DNA from: Salinivirgaceae bacterium
Lineage (GTDB): Bacteria; Bacteroidota; Bacteroidia; Bacteroidales; SZUA-534
DNA: 64,000 nucleotides
Reading direction: 5' to 3'
Assembly (NCBI GenBank): GCA_017645945.1
Contig: JAGCNL010000051.1
Span: 62,001 to 126,000 of the forward strand
Below, piece by piece: positions 37,101-44,074 of the stretch. Position 1 is the first letter of the stretch; the number at the start of each line of letters is the position of its first letter. A program made the translations under genes and the position numbers. Below the pieces are notes generated by a model that worked only from the letters and a program-made list of their open reading frames with translations, made no database searches and was not told the DNA's origin.

Positions 37101-39248
37101 TGCACGGAATGACATTGTAATGGTATCAGCACCATCACAAGCACCAGCATGTTTCGATTTTTGTGTGGCAATAATCTGACATACTGCTAGGTCTTTCGAT
37201 GCAGGGAATTTGGCTTTTACAACTCCTCCATCAAGTTCGGCATCTCCTGTTACACTCCATTCAACATCTTCGCCCTCGGGGTCTGCTATTGCAGTAAGTC
37301 CTGCATCATACTTGTCGGCGCAAAATTCCTGATTGTCTGCTATGGTAATTTGGGGTTTTGGCTTTTGCCATATATTCATTTTAACAGCTGTAGTATCATT
37401 AGGACACCCTTGTTCAGCTACCGCTATAAAATTGAAATCCACAGATCCGCGAGTTATATCTGCAGTAGTAGGTTTATATGAGGCTGTTTCCTGATTGGAA
37501 TTAGACAAATTGCTTTGTGTTCCGTTGGTAGTCTCCCATATTACACTTACCTTGTTTTGAGCAGTAGCTTCTAACGGATAAGTACCCTTTCCTTCGCATA
37601 CATCTATTGTGGGAGTAATTGTTACTACTGGCTTGTTTGTAATATCTACTTTAGCAGTATTTGAAGCTGATACACAACCATTTGTATCTTTTACAACTAC
37701 ATTATATGTGCCTGCTGCAAGATTCTCGATTGTAACTGGGCCTGCAGTTGGTTCTACTGCTCCTCCCCAATCACCATTTTCATTATAAACGGCAAAATAA
37801 TTATACATGCCCTGGCCACCGCTTACCTTAATTTCCACAGTACCTGTTGACGACCCTTCACAAGTTTTTCCTCCAGTTGGTGAGGTAACCACCCGTGTTG
37901 GCTGATCTTTGTAACTATTGATACTTGCAAATTCGGGAGCTGAGTAATAATCAAACTCCTTTTTTACCTGACAACCTTTTGCGTCAGTTAATGTGAGAAA
38001 TATTTCACTCCAATCTGCCACATCTGTAACAAATACATCATCATCACCTCCAATACGTCCGCCATAATTTTCCCAATAATATGTATATCCACCATTACCA
38101 CCACTGACACTTGCTGAAAGCTTCTGAATTGGACTTCCAAAACATTTTGCAGGTTTTTCTACAAAAAGTGATAGTTTCAAATCGTCAATACTTGGTTCAA
38201 CTATTGAAAAAGGTGCCATTTCGGTTTCCACCCCTTTACATCTCAATGCAATTCCATACAAACCAAGATCTAAGGGACCGACTCTCACTGTATCAGTAGC
38301 TTGACGATAACTACCGTAAGGTTCTGATTCATATTTACCATCTTTGTGCCTATACAAAAGGACATCAAAATCGGCATCTACATGCGAAATTCTAACTACT
38401 GCATATCCGTCAGCAATTAAATCCTTTCGGTCATCACCCGTTAATTCAGGATCAGATGCTTTACACGAAGGAGCATGACCATCAACTGTGTATGTGGATA
38501 GGGCCTTGCCTCCTGCATTACTTCCCTGACCAATAAACTTGTTATACTTAACATTGCCAACACTTATGAAATTACCGTCAATTCCCTTCATCAACGTTAA
38601 CGATGCATTGCTTGCATCGATTTCTGAATTGCTGTTGTTAAGCACGGCCTCCCAACGTTTCTTCACATCGATTTCCGAAGTTCCGAAATCGACCTTTACA
38701 ACGTTCTGGCTGTTGGTTACGAAATTTTTACAGCTTATCTTATTGTTATTCGAATTGAGCACACCTCCATTAACGGTTATTGTTCCGGTTGTATTCAAGC
38801 CATCGAGCAATGTCCAGGTTCCGTTGTTAAAGACCACGTCCGACTCCAGCTCTACAGGCAAGCTTATCGTATAGCTGCCGTTGCCGTCGAATACCAAGGC
38901 TCCGCGCAGCTTGCCAAAATCAACATTGGCATCAACGCTGACTGACCCTTTGACGATTAAGTCCTTCTTACCCGAGACAACAAATGTCGCGTTTGAAGCC
39001 GTCAGGCTTCCAACACTCACTTCATTGCCCAGCGTAACCGTATTTTTGTCGCCACTGAACGAGTTTTCATCGAACACTACACTTGTTCCTGATTCCGGCA
39101 CTGTTGCGCCCGGCTCGCCTCCCGATACGGTTGCCCAGTGGTTCTCATCTGCCCACTTGCCGCTTCCGCCAACCCAGAATCTCGACTCTTGACCGAATAG
39201 TTGCGCTGCAACTAATAAAATCGATACGGTAAAAATGTGTCTCTTCAT
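28140..39248 (-). CDS. Giant T9SS-exported SprB-like surface protein, 3702 residues
   Basis: A single open frame of 11.1 kb. A signal peptide (about 1-19) is followed by an N-terminal domain with FWVGGSGKWADENHW typical of large Bacteroidota surface proteins. Residues about 350-1420 hold PKD-like and Ig-like domains. Residues about 1425-1600 look like a proprotein-convertase P-domain (IGFYLTSPDGKEVKLYD, then GDWSDIYGEDPAKGGWSVVI). From about 1600 to 3200 there are SprB-type modules (Cys-Gly start, G-Y-V-V-D-Gly-Cys end). The last 100 residues are the gliding-motility/type B C-terminal domain (MEVFTPNGDEYNETW, NRWGGRVW, KPLPAGTYYYVI). Adhesion or motility is the likely role. PorP/SprF follows directly. 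Confidence 0.93.
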   Translation of the reverse strand: MKRHIFTVSILLVAAQLFGQESRFWVGGSGKWADENHWATVSGGEPGATVPESGTSVVFDENSFSGDKNTVTLGNEVSVGSLTASNATFVVSGKKDLIVKGSVSVDANVDFGKLRGALVFDGNGSYTISLPVELESDVVFNNGTWTLLDGLNTTGTITVNGGVLNSNNNKISCKNFVTNSQNVVKVDFGTSEIDVKKRWEAVLNNSNSEIDASNASLTLMKGIDGNFISVGNVKYNKFIGQGSNAGGKALSTYTVDGHAPSCKASDPELTGDDRKDLIADGYAVVRISHVDADFDVLLYRHKDGKYESEPYGSYRQATDTVRVGPLDLGLYGIALRCKGVETEMAPFSIVEPSIDDLKLSLFVEKPAKCFGSPIQKLSASVSGGNGGYTYYWENYGGRIGGDDDVFVTDVADWSEIFLTLTDAKGCQVKKEFDYYSAPEFASINSYKDQPTRVVTSPTGGKTCEGSSTGTVEIKVSGGQGMYNYFAVYNENGDWGGAVEPTAGPVTIENLAAGTYNVVVKDTNGCVSASNTAKVDITNKPVVTITPTIDVCEGKGTYPLEATAQNKVSVIWETTNGTQSNLSNSNQETASYKPTTADITRGSVDFNFIAVAEQGCPNDTTAVKMNIWQKPKPQITIADNQEFCADKYDAGLTAIADPEGEDVEWSVTGDAELDGGVVKAKFPASKDLAVCQIIATQKSKHAGACDGADTITMSFRALPTISISADQTSPVCGNVDIKLTATTPINTVTWEGGSDGGYSSKTGKTTTYKPINDQGNEITLTAKVNGVGMCATESVSASKKFTIKNIPNFKATAAAEVCDTVATISLSGHVVGSLTNSKLAGAGTYILFNETASSVDIRVDKAGNSPYSIKLTETQDGCSVSDTVEIKFNQRPDVAMKLKKDTVCLAEGEGHTIKTKKVVNCSVVSWSVSNGTGGFDPLTGESVKFTPTLLPAEESHTYTIIATGTPAPGTGICKSTYFDDMTLVVNRKPDPSIEDNAPYCAVEVSEDLLKVTVSASNVLGSSKKLWNCIGVSEEDAYFGDKTAATTDFFVKKAGQYKIQFTETLGKCSKPTDVTTIDINGVVKAETGNDTVVCPVPDGTITIIPKKVENGVASWSGPNGWTATTTNPTYTITAADTAAHEVILTLKVKRTDVCPDEDSDTQKITFFKVNTPKINGNKSVCYKSEEEYETEQYMQDYVWEVVDGGTIMQGQGTYKIKVKWESDGDHDIKVSYKDANQCVTPQGSVSITVNNLPTIGIGGALEACAGEDKQLDGNPTGATPFKSHSWSGANVEELLDDTKIQNPIFNAKVADDYLLTYTVEDANSCKNHKDVIVKVVPGPSVVARDTVMCFDAESLKITSYTADNYSSLSWDKIGDGDLNTSQIVPSYVPGLSDRDNKEFKIIVTANGSGICSAKKDTINVAIMPEMIAAVGGESPYLISASTRIKVTLNLSHENFGNIGFYLTSPDGKEVKLYDHRADIGISNPILRNKSMVDLSFTTWATSDLNLIEEPAPYTGEFKIKGDWSDIYGEDPAKGGWSVVIKSTFGTNVGVLKGAYIEFTDKNMNGEDETIRFDSKEISETIPYGRTLRYISPIGLYTKCFGSDDPADMAHAIVFANGGSGTYNTYNWSTNGAFTNSDIFEVKTTNRMDLAAGTFYVRVFDTNGCHADASVNVYQPDKIQITLVERDTVDCFGDNTGILEAKAALGVGEMTCTWSSLQEENSDYGENVTRIENLLAGKYNFHVEDGNKCKVDSVFEITQPASAVEITNITIKPSACEENTGEVTFTVEGGTVGYTIDECSDVTASINQSLLKVTKLAGDSVSFKIKDFNGCKVDTTVFAGSADMTVSFDSVPINFYGENGTLAVIVEGGAYPFSFAWSNGATDSVITVKAGKYSVEIIDANGCKGYGQVTLGQPDKIEPSVEYIDPLCYGYEGNVRVKASAKGGVPVSNSYSYAWLDENNSTMSTDSIFENAVPGTTYYLSVKDQYGEVVDTVEIANPAQLTVEAGNEVASECSAATGSAEVTSVTGGLAPYKYNWYALFDENTSVSDTYNATNLGVDFYVVEVTDSLGCKKADTVEITGGGNIAFEIEMAGVTCATDPNGQAHVYNVTSNGSAATNVKIFWNNGNDVLSQADTIKNLAMGLNKFMVKADEGCRAGLVEIDNSRALRVADEKYTPLVHGVEACDGGFEIVVAGGSGEYEQILTDAAGNKVPSTLVDDTVIVATGLCAGAYNLHIDIVGGSTCPVDFPITIIDNALSYDTISASNGITHVKCMGDSTGIINGNAIGGYFYDSYVYEWRSDVWGEDSVRTTASIDGLPAGSYTLKVFQYHTVGTETDTLTYEHTFVVNEPTTKFAVLADSIKVEGSHCYDAIGSISIGVNAEAFNGTPASYTFSYDGWATDYVTTTPELTNLKSGDYRMVVKDVNGCSFVDTITIEDLSNFAIDTVIRKEPDCYGFNNGFIKVKVDGGNGNLHFSWTKDGNAISDSTALLVGLEAATYVVTIVDDSSCVKVKEIVLGQPDTLLANVVFDQPIVCYGDTVASFHSAPMGGTEEFSFLWTDAITGDTLSLNSAITNAGEGSYAIKVVDKNMCWANDTIVISYPDSLYVEMAMEKSECAGATGYAAVKINGGVAPFVVSWTAKYGTDTIIRTDTLLPGVVVDTLKNIGPDMYYVTVADALGTGCSVVDSVEVLDDGDLKFIPTKTNDIYCINIANGGAVIPRVMNGKTFEIYSVAKIIWNAGKDTVNIGDTLKTLHYGKNIVQVISMPDGCRQYGELELDDDLALHVSVENIPVRGVETASNGALIAEVTGGYPNYTCIWQNEAGDTLQVDTTDAKASLFGLNVGRYILYVKDQNPETCEIIDTIDIKFEPLRYDTIVLNNVTCNGWNDGKIEVKGKGGLHRPYFYEWSSPMWPDSVVVNTPDIADLKAGSYMLKMWQLYSSDSVECLYDTIVITEPSNKLSIEKLLVDSIPSHCYDSIGAIVINQPAGFEKLFGGSAPFTYTFSRDSWSVELSSGNEEKVEVTGLTIGDYKLYVRDSLGCDYNTTITINDLSEFRIKNVVVEKPICYDEFGTITVTPTSKNGGFKYSWMNDTTALADTTAELLGIKAGTYIVKVTDDSLCVKFDTIEVTQPKPIIFSVSNTIENSCFNVADGEVSFANITGGWESYKQFLFVNPDDSTDVKLSVDAKVDTTIFTLSLNEENYNLISGKYNVLVKDAVGCLSDPVSLVVNSKYPQIDINSYISTADVTGPDCQVYTADGKISDNGWVKINFKQVSGTVSFKFDDRSVTEQQQPTFDKVASGNHLLTIGYTDDLVCAVTDTIKVKGKDSFAIEEAGFYQNGKNSPAIFTCADNELSAYVTASGKFSYSFYAQYIEEPVETIEVPVDTVKADSNGVAYVSRYRKLRFYADSLEQDSSATEAPVVVPEEVKKPAYSKLETINGVVYAVFTDSSATNKGWADFMPYGGETYYYVSVSNGKCMDIDSIKATAMKPVNKLNARLSDDETFKLVAGRYEVAEGALVTFEANTPEFEFGDAQSVFSENYWTWKHIGGSDYSALIPELDSIGTGNPMTAKTYGELVVQAIDTVVFTAYDDIYRIDTTLSCVFTDKLEINSIDGIKPMEVFTPNGDEYNETWRIDGLASYSNVTIYVFNRWGGRVWQYSGSGLEYSNAHEWDGRNAKNKPLPAGTYYYVIQCSDDVLVGKKVTGPVTIIR

Positions 39249-39313
39249 AACCTATATTATTGAAGTGTTGCTATTCTTTTTCTGCTCCATTCACATTTGT
39301 GTATTAAAAGCGC

Positions 39314-39322
39314 ATAAAAGTA
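39314..39322 (-). promoter_or_regulatory. Candidate -7 box of the giant gene
   Basis: TACTTTTAT on the minus strand resembles TAnnTTTG with one mismatch and would give a leader of about 60 bases. No good -33 element is seen. Confidence 0.35.
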
Positions 39323-39766
39323 ATTTTTTTTATTTCCATCATTTTTTTTGTTTGATAATCCGACAATAAAAGTCGGTTAATACACAAAAAAAAGGGTTGA
39401 CGCCTTTTAGCGCCACTCATTGCGACCCCTTCACACCCTTTCCGGATATGCCTTTTCACAACAAATCATGCACTGTTTGGCTTGTGCAAATATGCACTTT
39501 TTTCACGATGTAAGCCATGGCCCGACTTTTTTTTAACAATAATGTGTTGAATAAAACTTACGACGTGCTTTTAGTGTGTTTATTTATCTGAATTACAATC
39601 AAATGGCATATATGTTTGGCGATTAATCACCACCAAGAACCAATACATCGGCACAATATATCCACCCAAAGCCTCCGTTGTACCGCATAAATGTTTGATT
39701 TTATATTAATTGAATCAAATGTTGCTCTGATTTCCAATTCATAAATTCTAATTCCTAACTTTTATA

Positions 39767-39774
39767 TACTTTTG
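39767..39774 (+). promoter_or_regulatory. -7 promoter box of yidC
   Basis: TACTTTTG, followed by CACC, matches TAnnTTTG and lies 38 bases before the yidC ATG. Confidence 0.6.
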
Positions 39775-39812
39775 CACCGTTTTTTGGGAAAACACATTTA
39801 CACAATATAATA

Positions 39813-41678
39813 ATGGATAAAAATTCTTGGATTGGCCTTCTGTTGATTATGGCCATCTTGTTTGGGTGGAGCTACTTTACCCGCCCGTCGGAGGAGGAAA
39901 TACAGCGTATGCGCGAGCGCCGCGACTCAATTGCACGTGTCGAACAACAGCGCCAGCTTGAAATCGAGTTACAGAAGTCGCAAGCCGCAGAACAAGCACA
40001 GATTATTTCGCCCGAAGCCAGTGATTCGGCTGCAAGCGAGATGCTTCGCAACCAGTACGGCGATTTTGCTGTTTGCGCAACCGGTGAGCGTGAGTTCTAC
40101 ACCATCGAGAACAGACTGATGAAAGTCAAGTTCACAAACCTTGGCGGACGCATCATGTCGGTTGAGTTGAAAGACTATGATTCATACGACTCGCTGCCTG
40201 TGGTTCTTTTCGATGGCGACTCAACTATCTTCAGCCTCGGATTCTTTGCGCAGAACCGCCGCATCGAGACGGGCAAACTGTTTTTCACACCTTCGGAAAA
40301 TATCAATATCGGGAAAGTTGATGCAGGCTCACAGTCAGTCAGCTTTACTCTCGACCTCGGCAACGACCGCTCGCTTGAGTATATCTACACCATTAATTAC
40401 AACAGTTACGTTATAGGATTCGATGTCAAGTTGCACAATATGAACGAGCTTGTGCCGGCCACATCGGGCTACCTGACGCTTAACTGGGAGTCGTACCCAC
40501 GACGCCAGGAGAAAGGCGAGAAATGGGAACTGAATAATACAACCATTGCCTACCGCTACTTCAACGACGATGTTGAGATGTTGAGCGAGACCAGCGACTC
40601 TGACAATGAGACCGTGAACAGCCGTCTGCACTGGGTGTCGTTCAAGCAGCAATTCTTCAACTCGACGCTCATTGCCAAGGATGGATTTGCCAATGCCGCT
40701 CTTAAACTTGATAAAACGGTTAGCCCGAAACACCTGAAACATTTCACCGCCGACTTGTCGCTGCCATACGAAGGCCAGCCCGACGAGACTATTGCAATGG
40801 AAATGTTCTTCGGCCCGAACCACTTCAAAACGCTCAAAGCGCTCGATATCGACCTTCAGAACATTATTCCACTGGGCCGCAGCATCTTCCGCTGGGTGAA
40901 CGTAGGCATTGTGATTCCAGTGTTCAACCTGCTCGGCCGCTTTATCGACAATTACGGCATTATAATCTTGATTCTGACCATCTTAATCAAGCTGGTGCTG
41001 TTCCCGCTCACCTACAAACAGTACAAATCGACAGGTATGATGAGCGCCTTGAAACCCGAAATCGACAAGCTGAACGAGAAATATCCGAAACAAGAGGACG
41101 CCATGAAGAAACAACAGGCAATGATGGACATCTACAAACGCGCTGGCGTGAGCCCGATGGGCGGCTGCCTGCCAATGTTGCTTCAGATGCCGTTGTTGAT
41201 TGCCATGTTCCGTTTCTTCCCTGCCTCAATCGAGCTGCGCCACGAGAGTTTCCTCTGGGTTGATGACCTCTCGACCTACGACGCCATTATTAACCTGCCG
41301 TTCAGCATTCCTTGGTATGGCGACCATGTAAGCCTCTTCTGCTTACTGATGACCATCGTCAACATTGTTTACATTAAGATAACCGGGCAGGCCAACGCCG
41401 GCGGCCAACAGATGCCAGGCATGAAGATGATGATGTATATGATGCCGGTGATGATGCTCTTCTGGTTCAACGATTACGCGGCAGCCTTGAGCTACTACTA
41501 CTTCCTGACACTGCTCATCACCATTGTGCAGACTTACGTTATCAAGCGCACAATCAACCCCGAGGAAGTGCTCAACCGCCTGAAAACAGCCAAAGTGCAG
41601 AAAACTCCGACCAAATCGCGGTTCCAGCAACGTTTGGAGGAAGCCGCAAAGAAACGCGGTGTTAAGTTGCCGAAATAA
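39813..41678 (+). CDS. yidC: Membrane protein insertase YidC
   Basis: 621 residues, the long Gram-negative form. An N-terminal helix (about 5-20) is followed by the large periplasmic beta-domain (about 60-340) and then the conserved five-helix core with YGIIILILTILIKLVLFPLT, SPMGGCLPMLLQMPLLIAMF and the basic C-terminal tail ending RGVKLPK. It inserts proteins into the inner membrane with or without Sec. It is flanked by its own promoter and a strong terminator, so it is a single-gene unit. Confidence 0.97.
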   Translation: MDKNSWIGLLLIMAILFGWSYFTRPSEEEIQRMRERRDSIARVEQQRQLEIELQKSQAAEQAQIISPEASDSAASEMLRNQYGDFAVCATGEREFYTIENRLMKVKFTNLGGRIMSVELKDYDSYDSLPVVLFDGDSTIFSLGFFAQNRRIETGKLFFTPSENINIGKVDAGSQSVSFTLDLGNDRSLEYIYTINYNSYVIGFDVKLHNMNELVPATSGYLTLNWESYPRRQEKGEKWELNNTTIAYRYFNDDVEMLSETSDSDNETVNSRLHWVSFKQQFFNSTLIAKDGFANAALKLDKTVSPKHLKHFTADLSLPYEGQPDETIAMEMFFGPNHFKTLKALDIDLQNIIPLGRSIFRWVNVGIVIPVFNLLGRFIDNYGIIILILTILIKLVLFPLTYKQYKSTGMMSALKPEIDKLNEKYPKQEDAMKKQQAMMDIYKRAGVSPMGGCLPMLLQMPLLIAMFRFFPASIELRHESFLWVDDLSTYDAIINLPFSIPWYGDHVSLFCLLMTIVNIVYIKITGQANAGGQQMPGMKMMMYMMPVMMLFWFNDYAAALSYYYFLTLLITIVQTYVIKRTINPEEVLNRLKTAKVQKTPTKSRFQQRLEEAAKKRGVKLPK

Positions 41679-41705
41679 TTGCCAGTTAGCGCGATAGCAA
41701 AATTC

Positions 41706-41743
41706 AAAGGCCGTCAACACTCAATGAGTTGGCGGCCTTTTTT
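41706..41743 (+). terminator. Rho-independent terminator after yidC
   Basis: AAAGGCCGTCAAC at 41706-41718 pairs with GTTGGCGGCCTTT at 41728-41740 with one G-U, around a 9-base loop, and runs into six T. Confidence 0.92.
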
Positions 41744-41786
41744 GTCGTTACACATTTTATCTTTTACAAGCTGCCCGTTTTTTGAC

Positions 41787-41794
41787 TATATTTG
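41787..41794 (+). promoter_or_regulatory. -7 promoter box of the duplicated-domain protein gene
   Basis: TATATTTG followed by GG is a full match to TAnnTTTG, 38 bases before the ATG. Confidence 0.6.
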
Positions 41795-41832
41795 GGTATC
41801 GTTTACTAAAAAACTATTAAACAATATTTTAT

Positions 41833-42735
41833 ATGGAAATTGACGAACAAGATTTAAAATGGGGACTGGGATTCGTTGTCGGAAAATGGAAGATTGACTA
41901 TCTGGTGAATTTCTGGTCGGATAACCTTGAGCACATACCTGCGGCAAAATTTAAATCGCCTGACGGGAAGAAATATAACGGCATCACCTTCGAATTCTTT
42001 GAAGACCACCGACTTGTGATGAAAGACTCCGCAACTAAGAAACAGGTGGAAAGCACTTGGGAGCAAACTGACCGCTATAAATATCATTATGCGCTGAACG
42101 GCTTTTTCGACCTTCCCGATGACGATGCCAAAAATGCTGAAACTTTAGAGGTGATTGATGGCTGCTTGGCCATGCCTCTCGGATTCATCACTGCAGGAAT
42201 GAAGAAAACAGCCAATGGAAAAATTACCAAAAAGCCTGATATTGGCGACCTTGAGCCATCGGCTGACGATTTGAAGATGACTGAAATTGTCGGTAAATAC
42301 AAGATTGTGAAGGCAATGGCAATGGTTGGCGATGATTTTGGAATGTTCACGCGTGAAGAAGCATTGGCTGATGCGAACAAACGCAAAGCCACTGGCGAGA
42401 TTGACGATAAAGAAGTATGGGAAAGCGTTTTGTGCATGTTCGACAGCGTTATAGAGTTCACTGCCGACCATCAGGTAAAGATGTTCTCCCCGCTGCCGCC
42501 GTACGTAAGCCAAAAAGAGATTGATGAGGCTGTGGCTTCGGGCGAGATTACCATCGTGGACGGAATGATTGACTCTGGCGACAATTACGACTGGAAAGCT
42601 GTGAACGGCGCCTATTACTACGATTCTCGCGATGAGACTGAGATTATGGGCGAAAAAGTGTCGCCGTGGAAAAAACTCGAAGCCGACAGCGACGGTCTGA
42701 TTAACTTCGAACTGTTCGCGATAAAAAAGATGTGA
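41833..42735 (+). CDS. Hypothetical protein with two lipocalin-like repeats
   Basis: 300 residues, soluble, no signal peptide. Two similar halves are visible: the first has VVGKWKIDYLV, then FEFFEDHRLVMKDS and RYKYHYALNG; the second has IVGKYKIVKAMAM, then IEFTADHQVKMFSP and NYDWKAVNGAYYY. Each half looks like one small beta-barrel domain of lipocalin type, so the gene probably arose by internal duplication. No family name is certain. The ligand is unknown. It has its own promoter and a terminator, and is not obviously tied to its neighbours. Confidence 0.75.
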   Translation: MEIDEQDLKWGLGFVVGKWKIDYLVNFWSDNLEHIPAAKFKSPDGKKYNGITFEFFEDHRLVMKDSATKKQVESTWEQTDRYKYHYALNGFFDLPDDDAKNAETLEVIDGCLAMPLGFITAGMKKTANGKITKKPDIGDLEPSADDLKMTEIVGKYKIVKAMAMVGDDFGMFTREEALADANKRKATGEIDDKEVWESVLCMFDSVIEFTADHQVKMFSPLPPYVSQKEIDEAVASGEITIVDGMIDSGDNYDWKAVNGAYYYDSRDETEIMGEKVSPWKKLEADSDGLINFELFAIKKM

Positions 42736-42754
42736 TTATCAGTGTTATAATTGA

Positions 42755-42786
42755 AAAGTGCCGACGGATTTTCTGCCGGCATTTTT
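42755..42786 (+). terminator. Terminator after the duplicated-domain gene
   Basis: AAAAGTGCCG pairs with CGGCATTTTT over TGCCG/CGGCA plus A/T pairs and ends in a T-run at 42782-42786. The reverse strand also has T's, so it may serve the convergent pth gene as well. Confidence 0.7.
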
Positions 42787-42805
42787 ATTTGAGCCTGCGC
42801 GACAA

Positions 42806-43369
42806 CTACTTGTTGTTGAACTGGTTCATTATGCCAGGAACGCCCACAAACGGCAGTTGCTGAACGGCCTGACAGCAAAGATTGACACGCTCGTCGATTT
42901 TGGCTTGTTCCTCATCGGTCCACTGGCCGAGCACGAAATCAACTTGATGGCCGCGTGAGAACTCGTTGCCGATGCCGAAACGCATACGGGCGAAATCGGT
43001 TGTTGAGAGTGATTCTGCAATGTTTTTCAAGCCGTTATGGCCGCCGTCGCTGCCACGCTCGCGGATGCGAATCTTGCCGAAAGGCAGAGCCAAATCGTCG
43101 CATATGATGAGAAGATGGTCGAGCGGAATTTTCTCCTGCTGCATCCAGTAGGCCACAGCCTTTCCGCTCAAATTCATGTAAGTGGTTGGCTTGATGAGAA
43201 TAAAAGTGCGGCCACGAGATTTCATCTCCGCGCGATAGGCGTGACGAACCTCGCTAAAAGCAGTATTGGATGCCTTAGCCAAGGCATCCAATACTTTAAA
43301 TCCTATGTTGTGGCGGGTGTTGGCGTATTCAGCGCCGATGTTGCCCAGCCCTACAATCAGATATTTCAC
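42806..43369 (-). CDS. pth: Peptidyl-tRNA hydrolase
   Basis: 187 residues, the normal length. It recycles peptidyl-tRNA released from stalled ribosomes. The N-terminus MKYLIVGLGNIGAEYANTRH carries the catalytic His20 and Asn10; KPTTYMNLSGKAV, the DDLALPFGKIR segment and GGHNGLKNI follow. The start codon is GTG, which gives exactly the usual N-terminus. It lies nine bases after rplY; the rplY-pth order is common and ties the two translation genes in one operon. Confidence 0.97.
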   Translation of the reverse strand: MKYLIVGLGNIGAEYANTRHNIGFKVLDALAKASNTAFSEVRHAYRAEMKSRGRTFILIKPTTYMNLSGKAVAYWMQQEKIPLDHLLIICDDLALPFGKIRIRERGSDGGHNGLKNIAESLSTTDFARMRFGIGNEFSRGHQVDFVLGQWTDEEQAKIDERVNLCCQAVQQLPFVGVPGIMNQFNNK

Positions 43370-43378
43370 CCTTCAAGA

Positions 43379-43960
43379 TTATTTTGCTTCAGCGGCAGCG
43401 GCATCAGCGTTAAGAGCCGCACGGGTCATCTTAACAGTCGCAACCACAATGTTTTTAGCGTCAAGGATTTCGAGACCATCGAAGCTCAAATCCTGAATCT
43501 TGATTGCCTTGCCAAGACCAAGGTTGGTAACATCAATCTCGAGCAAATCAGGAAGTTTTGCAATCAGACCTTTAACGCGAATCTTGCGGATTTTCAGAAC
43601 CAGCTTACCACCTTGTTTAACACCTTCGGCCAGACCGTTAAGTTTTACAGGCAGAGCGATTGAAACTGGTTTCTCGTCGCTAACTTCAAGGAAGTCAATG
43701 TGCTCGATGGCGTCAGATACGCAGTTGTACTGAACGTCTTTCAAAACAGCCTTGCAAGCCTTTCCGTCAATTACAAGGTCAACGATGTAGATGTTCGGAG
43801 TGTAAATCAGACCACGGAAAGCATCAACTGGTGCTGAAAAGTGGGTTACTGACTCGCCGCCGTACACTACGCAAGGAACTTGTCCGTTTTTGCGAAGTTC
43901 GCGTGTTGCCTTTTTGCCAAGGTCTGAACGAACAGAACCTTTAATCTCAATAGTTTTCAT
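43379..43960 (-). CDS. rplY: 50S ribosomal protein L25 (general stress protein Ctc form)
   Basis: 193 residues from the ATG at 43960 (MKTIEIKGSVRSDLGKKATR). The open frame runs 18 residues further upstream, but those residues are unlike L25. The N-terminal 5S-rRNA-binding domain (about 1-90) has RKNGQVPCVVYGG, and the longer TL5/Ctc C-terminal domain (about 95-180) follows; the tail is alanine-rich. It binds 5S rRNA in the large subunit. A -7 promoter box is 72 bases upstream. Confidence 0.95.
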   Translation of the reverse strand: MKTIEIKGSVRSDLGKKATRELRKNGQVPCVVYGGESVTHFSAPVDAFRGLIYTPNIYIVDLVIDGKACKAVLKDVQYNCVSDAIEHIDFLEVSDEKPVSIALPVKLNGLAEGVKQGGKLVLKIRKIRVKGLIAKLPDLLEIDVTNLGLGKAIKIQDLSFDGLEILDAKNIVVATVKMTRAALNADAAAAEAK

Positions 43961-44031
43961 TCTAATAAATTTATGTGCTACTTGTGACTGTGTCACCCAT
44001 TGCACGTTAGACAATAAAAATTTTTGCGGCG

Positions 44032-44039
44032 CAAAGGTA
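44032..44039 (-). promoter_or_regulatory. -7 promoter box of rplY-pth
   Basis: TACCTTTG on the minus strand, followed by CGC, is a full match. The leader of about 65 bases contains a small perfect hairpin GTGAC-TGT-GTCAC at 43984-43996. Confidence 0.65.
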
Positions 44040-44074
44040 GAAAAATATGTGTTTGGTGCAACAGCGATTTTGTC

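Larger units (their letters stand above)
39249..39812. other. 564-base divergent region between the giant gene and yidC
   Basis: No convincing gene or RNA is seen. It holds candidate promoters for the giant gene (near 39314) and for yidC (39767), and a perfect 7-bp inverted repeat TTTGATT-N12-AATCAAA at 39694-39719, upstream of the yidC promoter. Part of an intergenic repeat phrase, AATTCCTAAC, is at 39750-39759. Confidence 0.6.

Noticed and set aside
43984..43996. Small hairpin GTGAC-TGT-GTCAC in the rplY leader as an L25 autoregulatory site
   Set aside because: Five base pairs are too few to claim a regulatory RNA without comparison to relatives.
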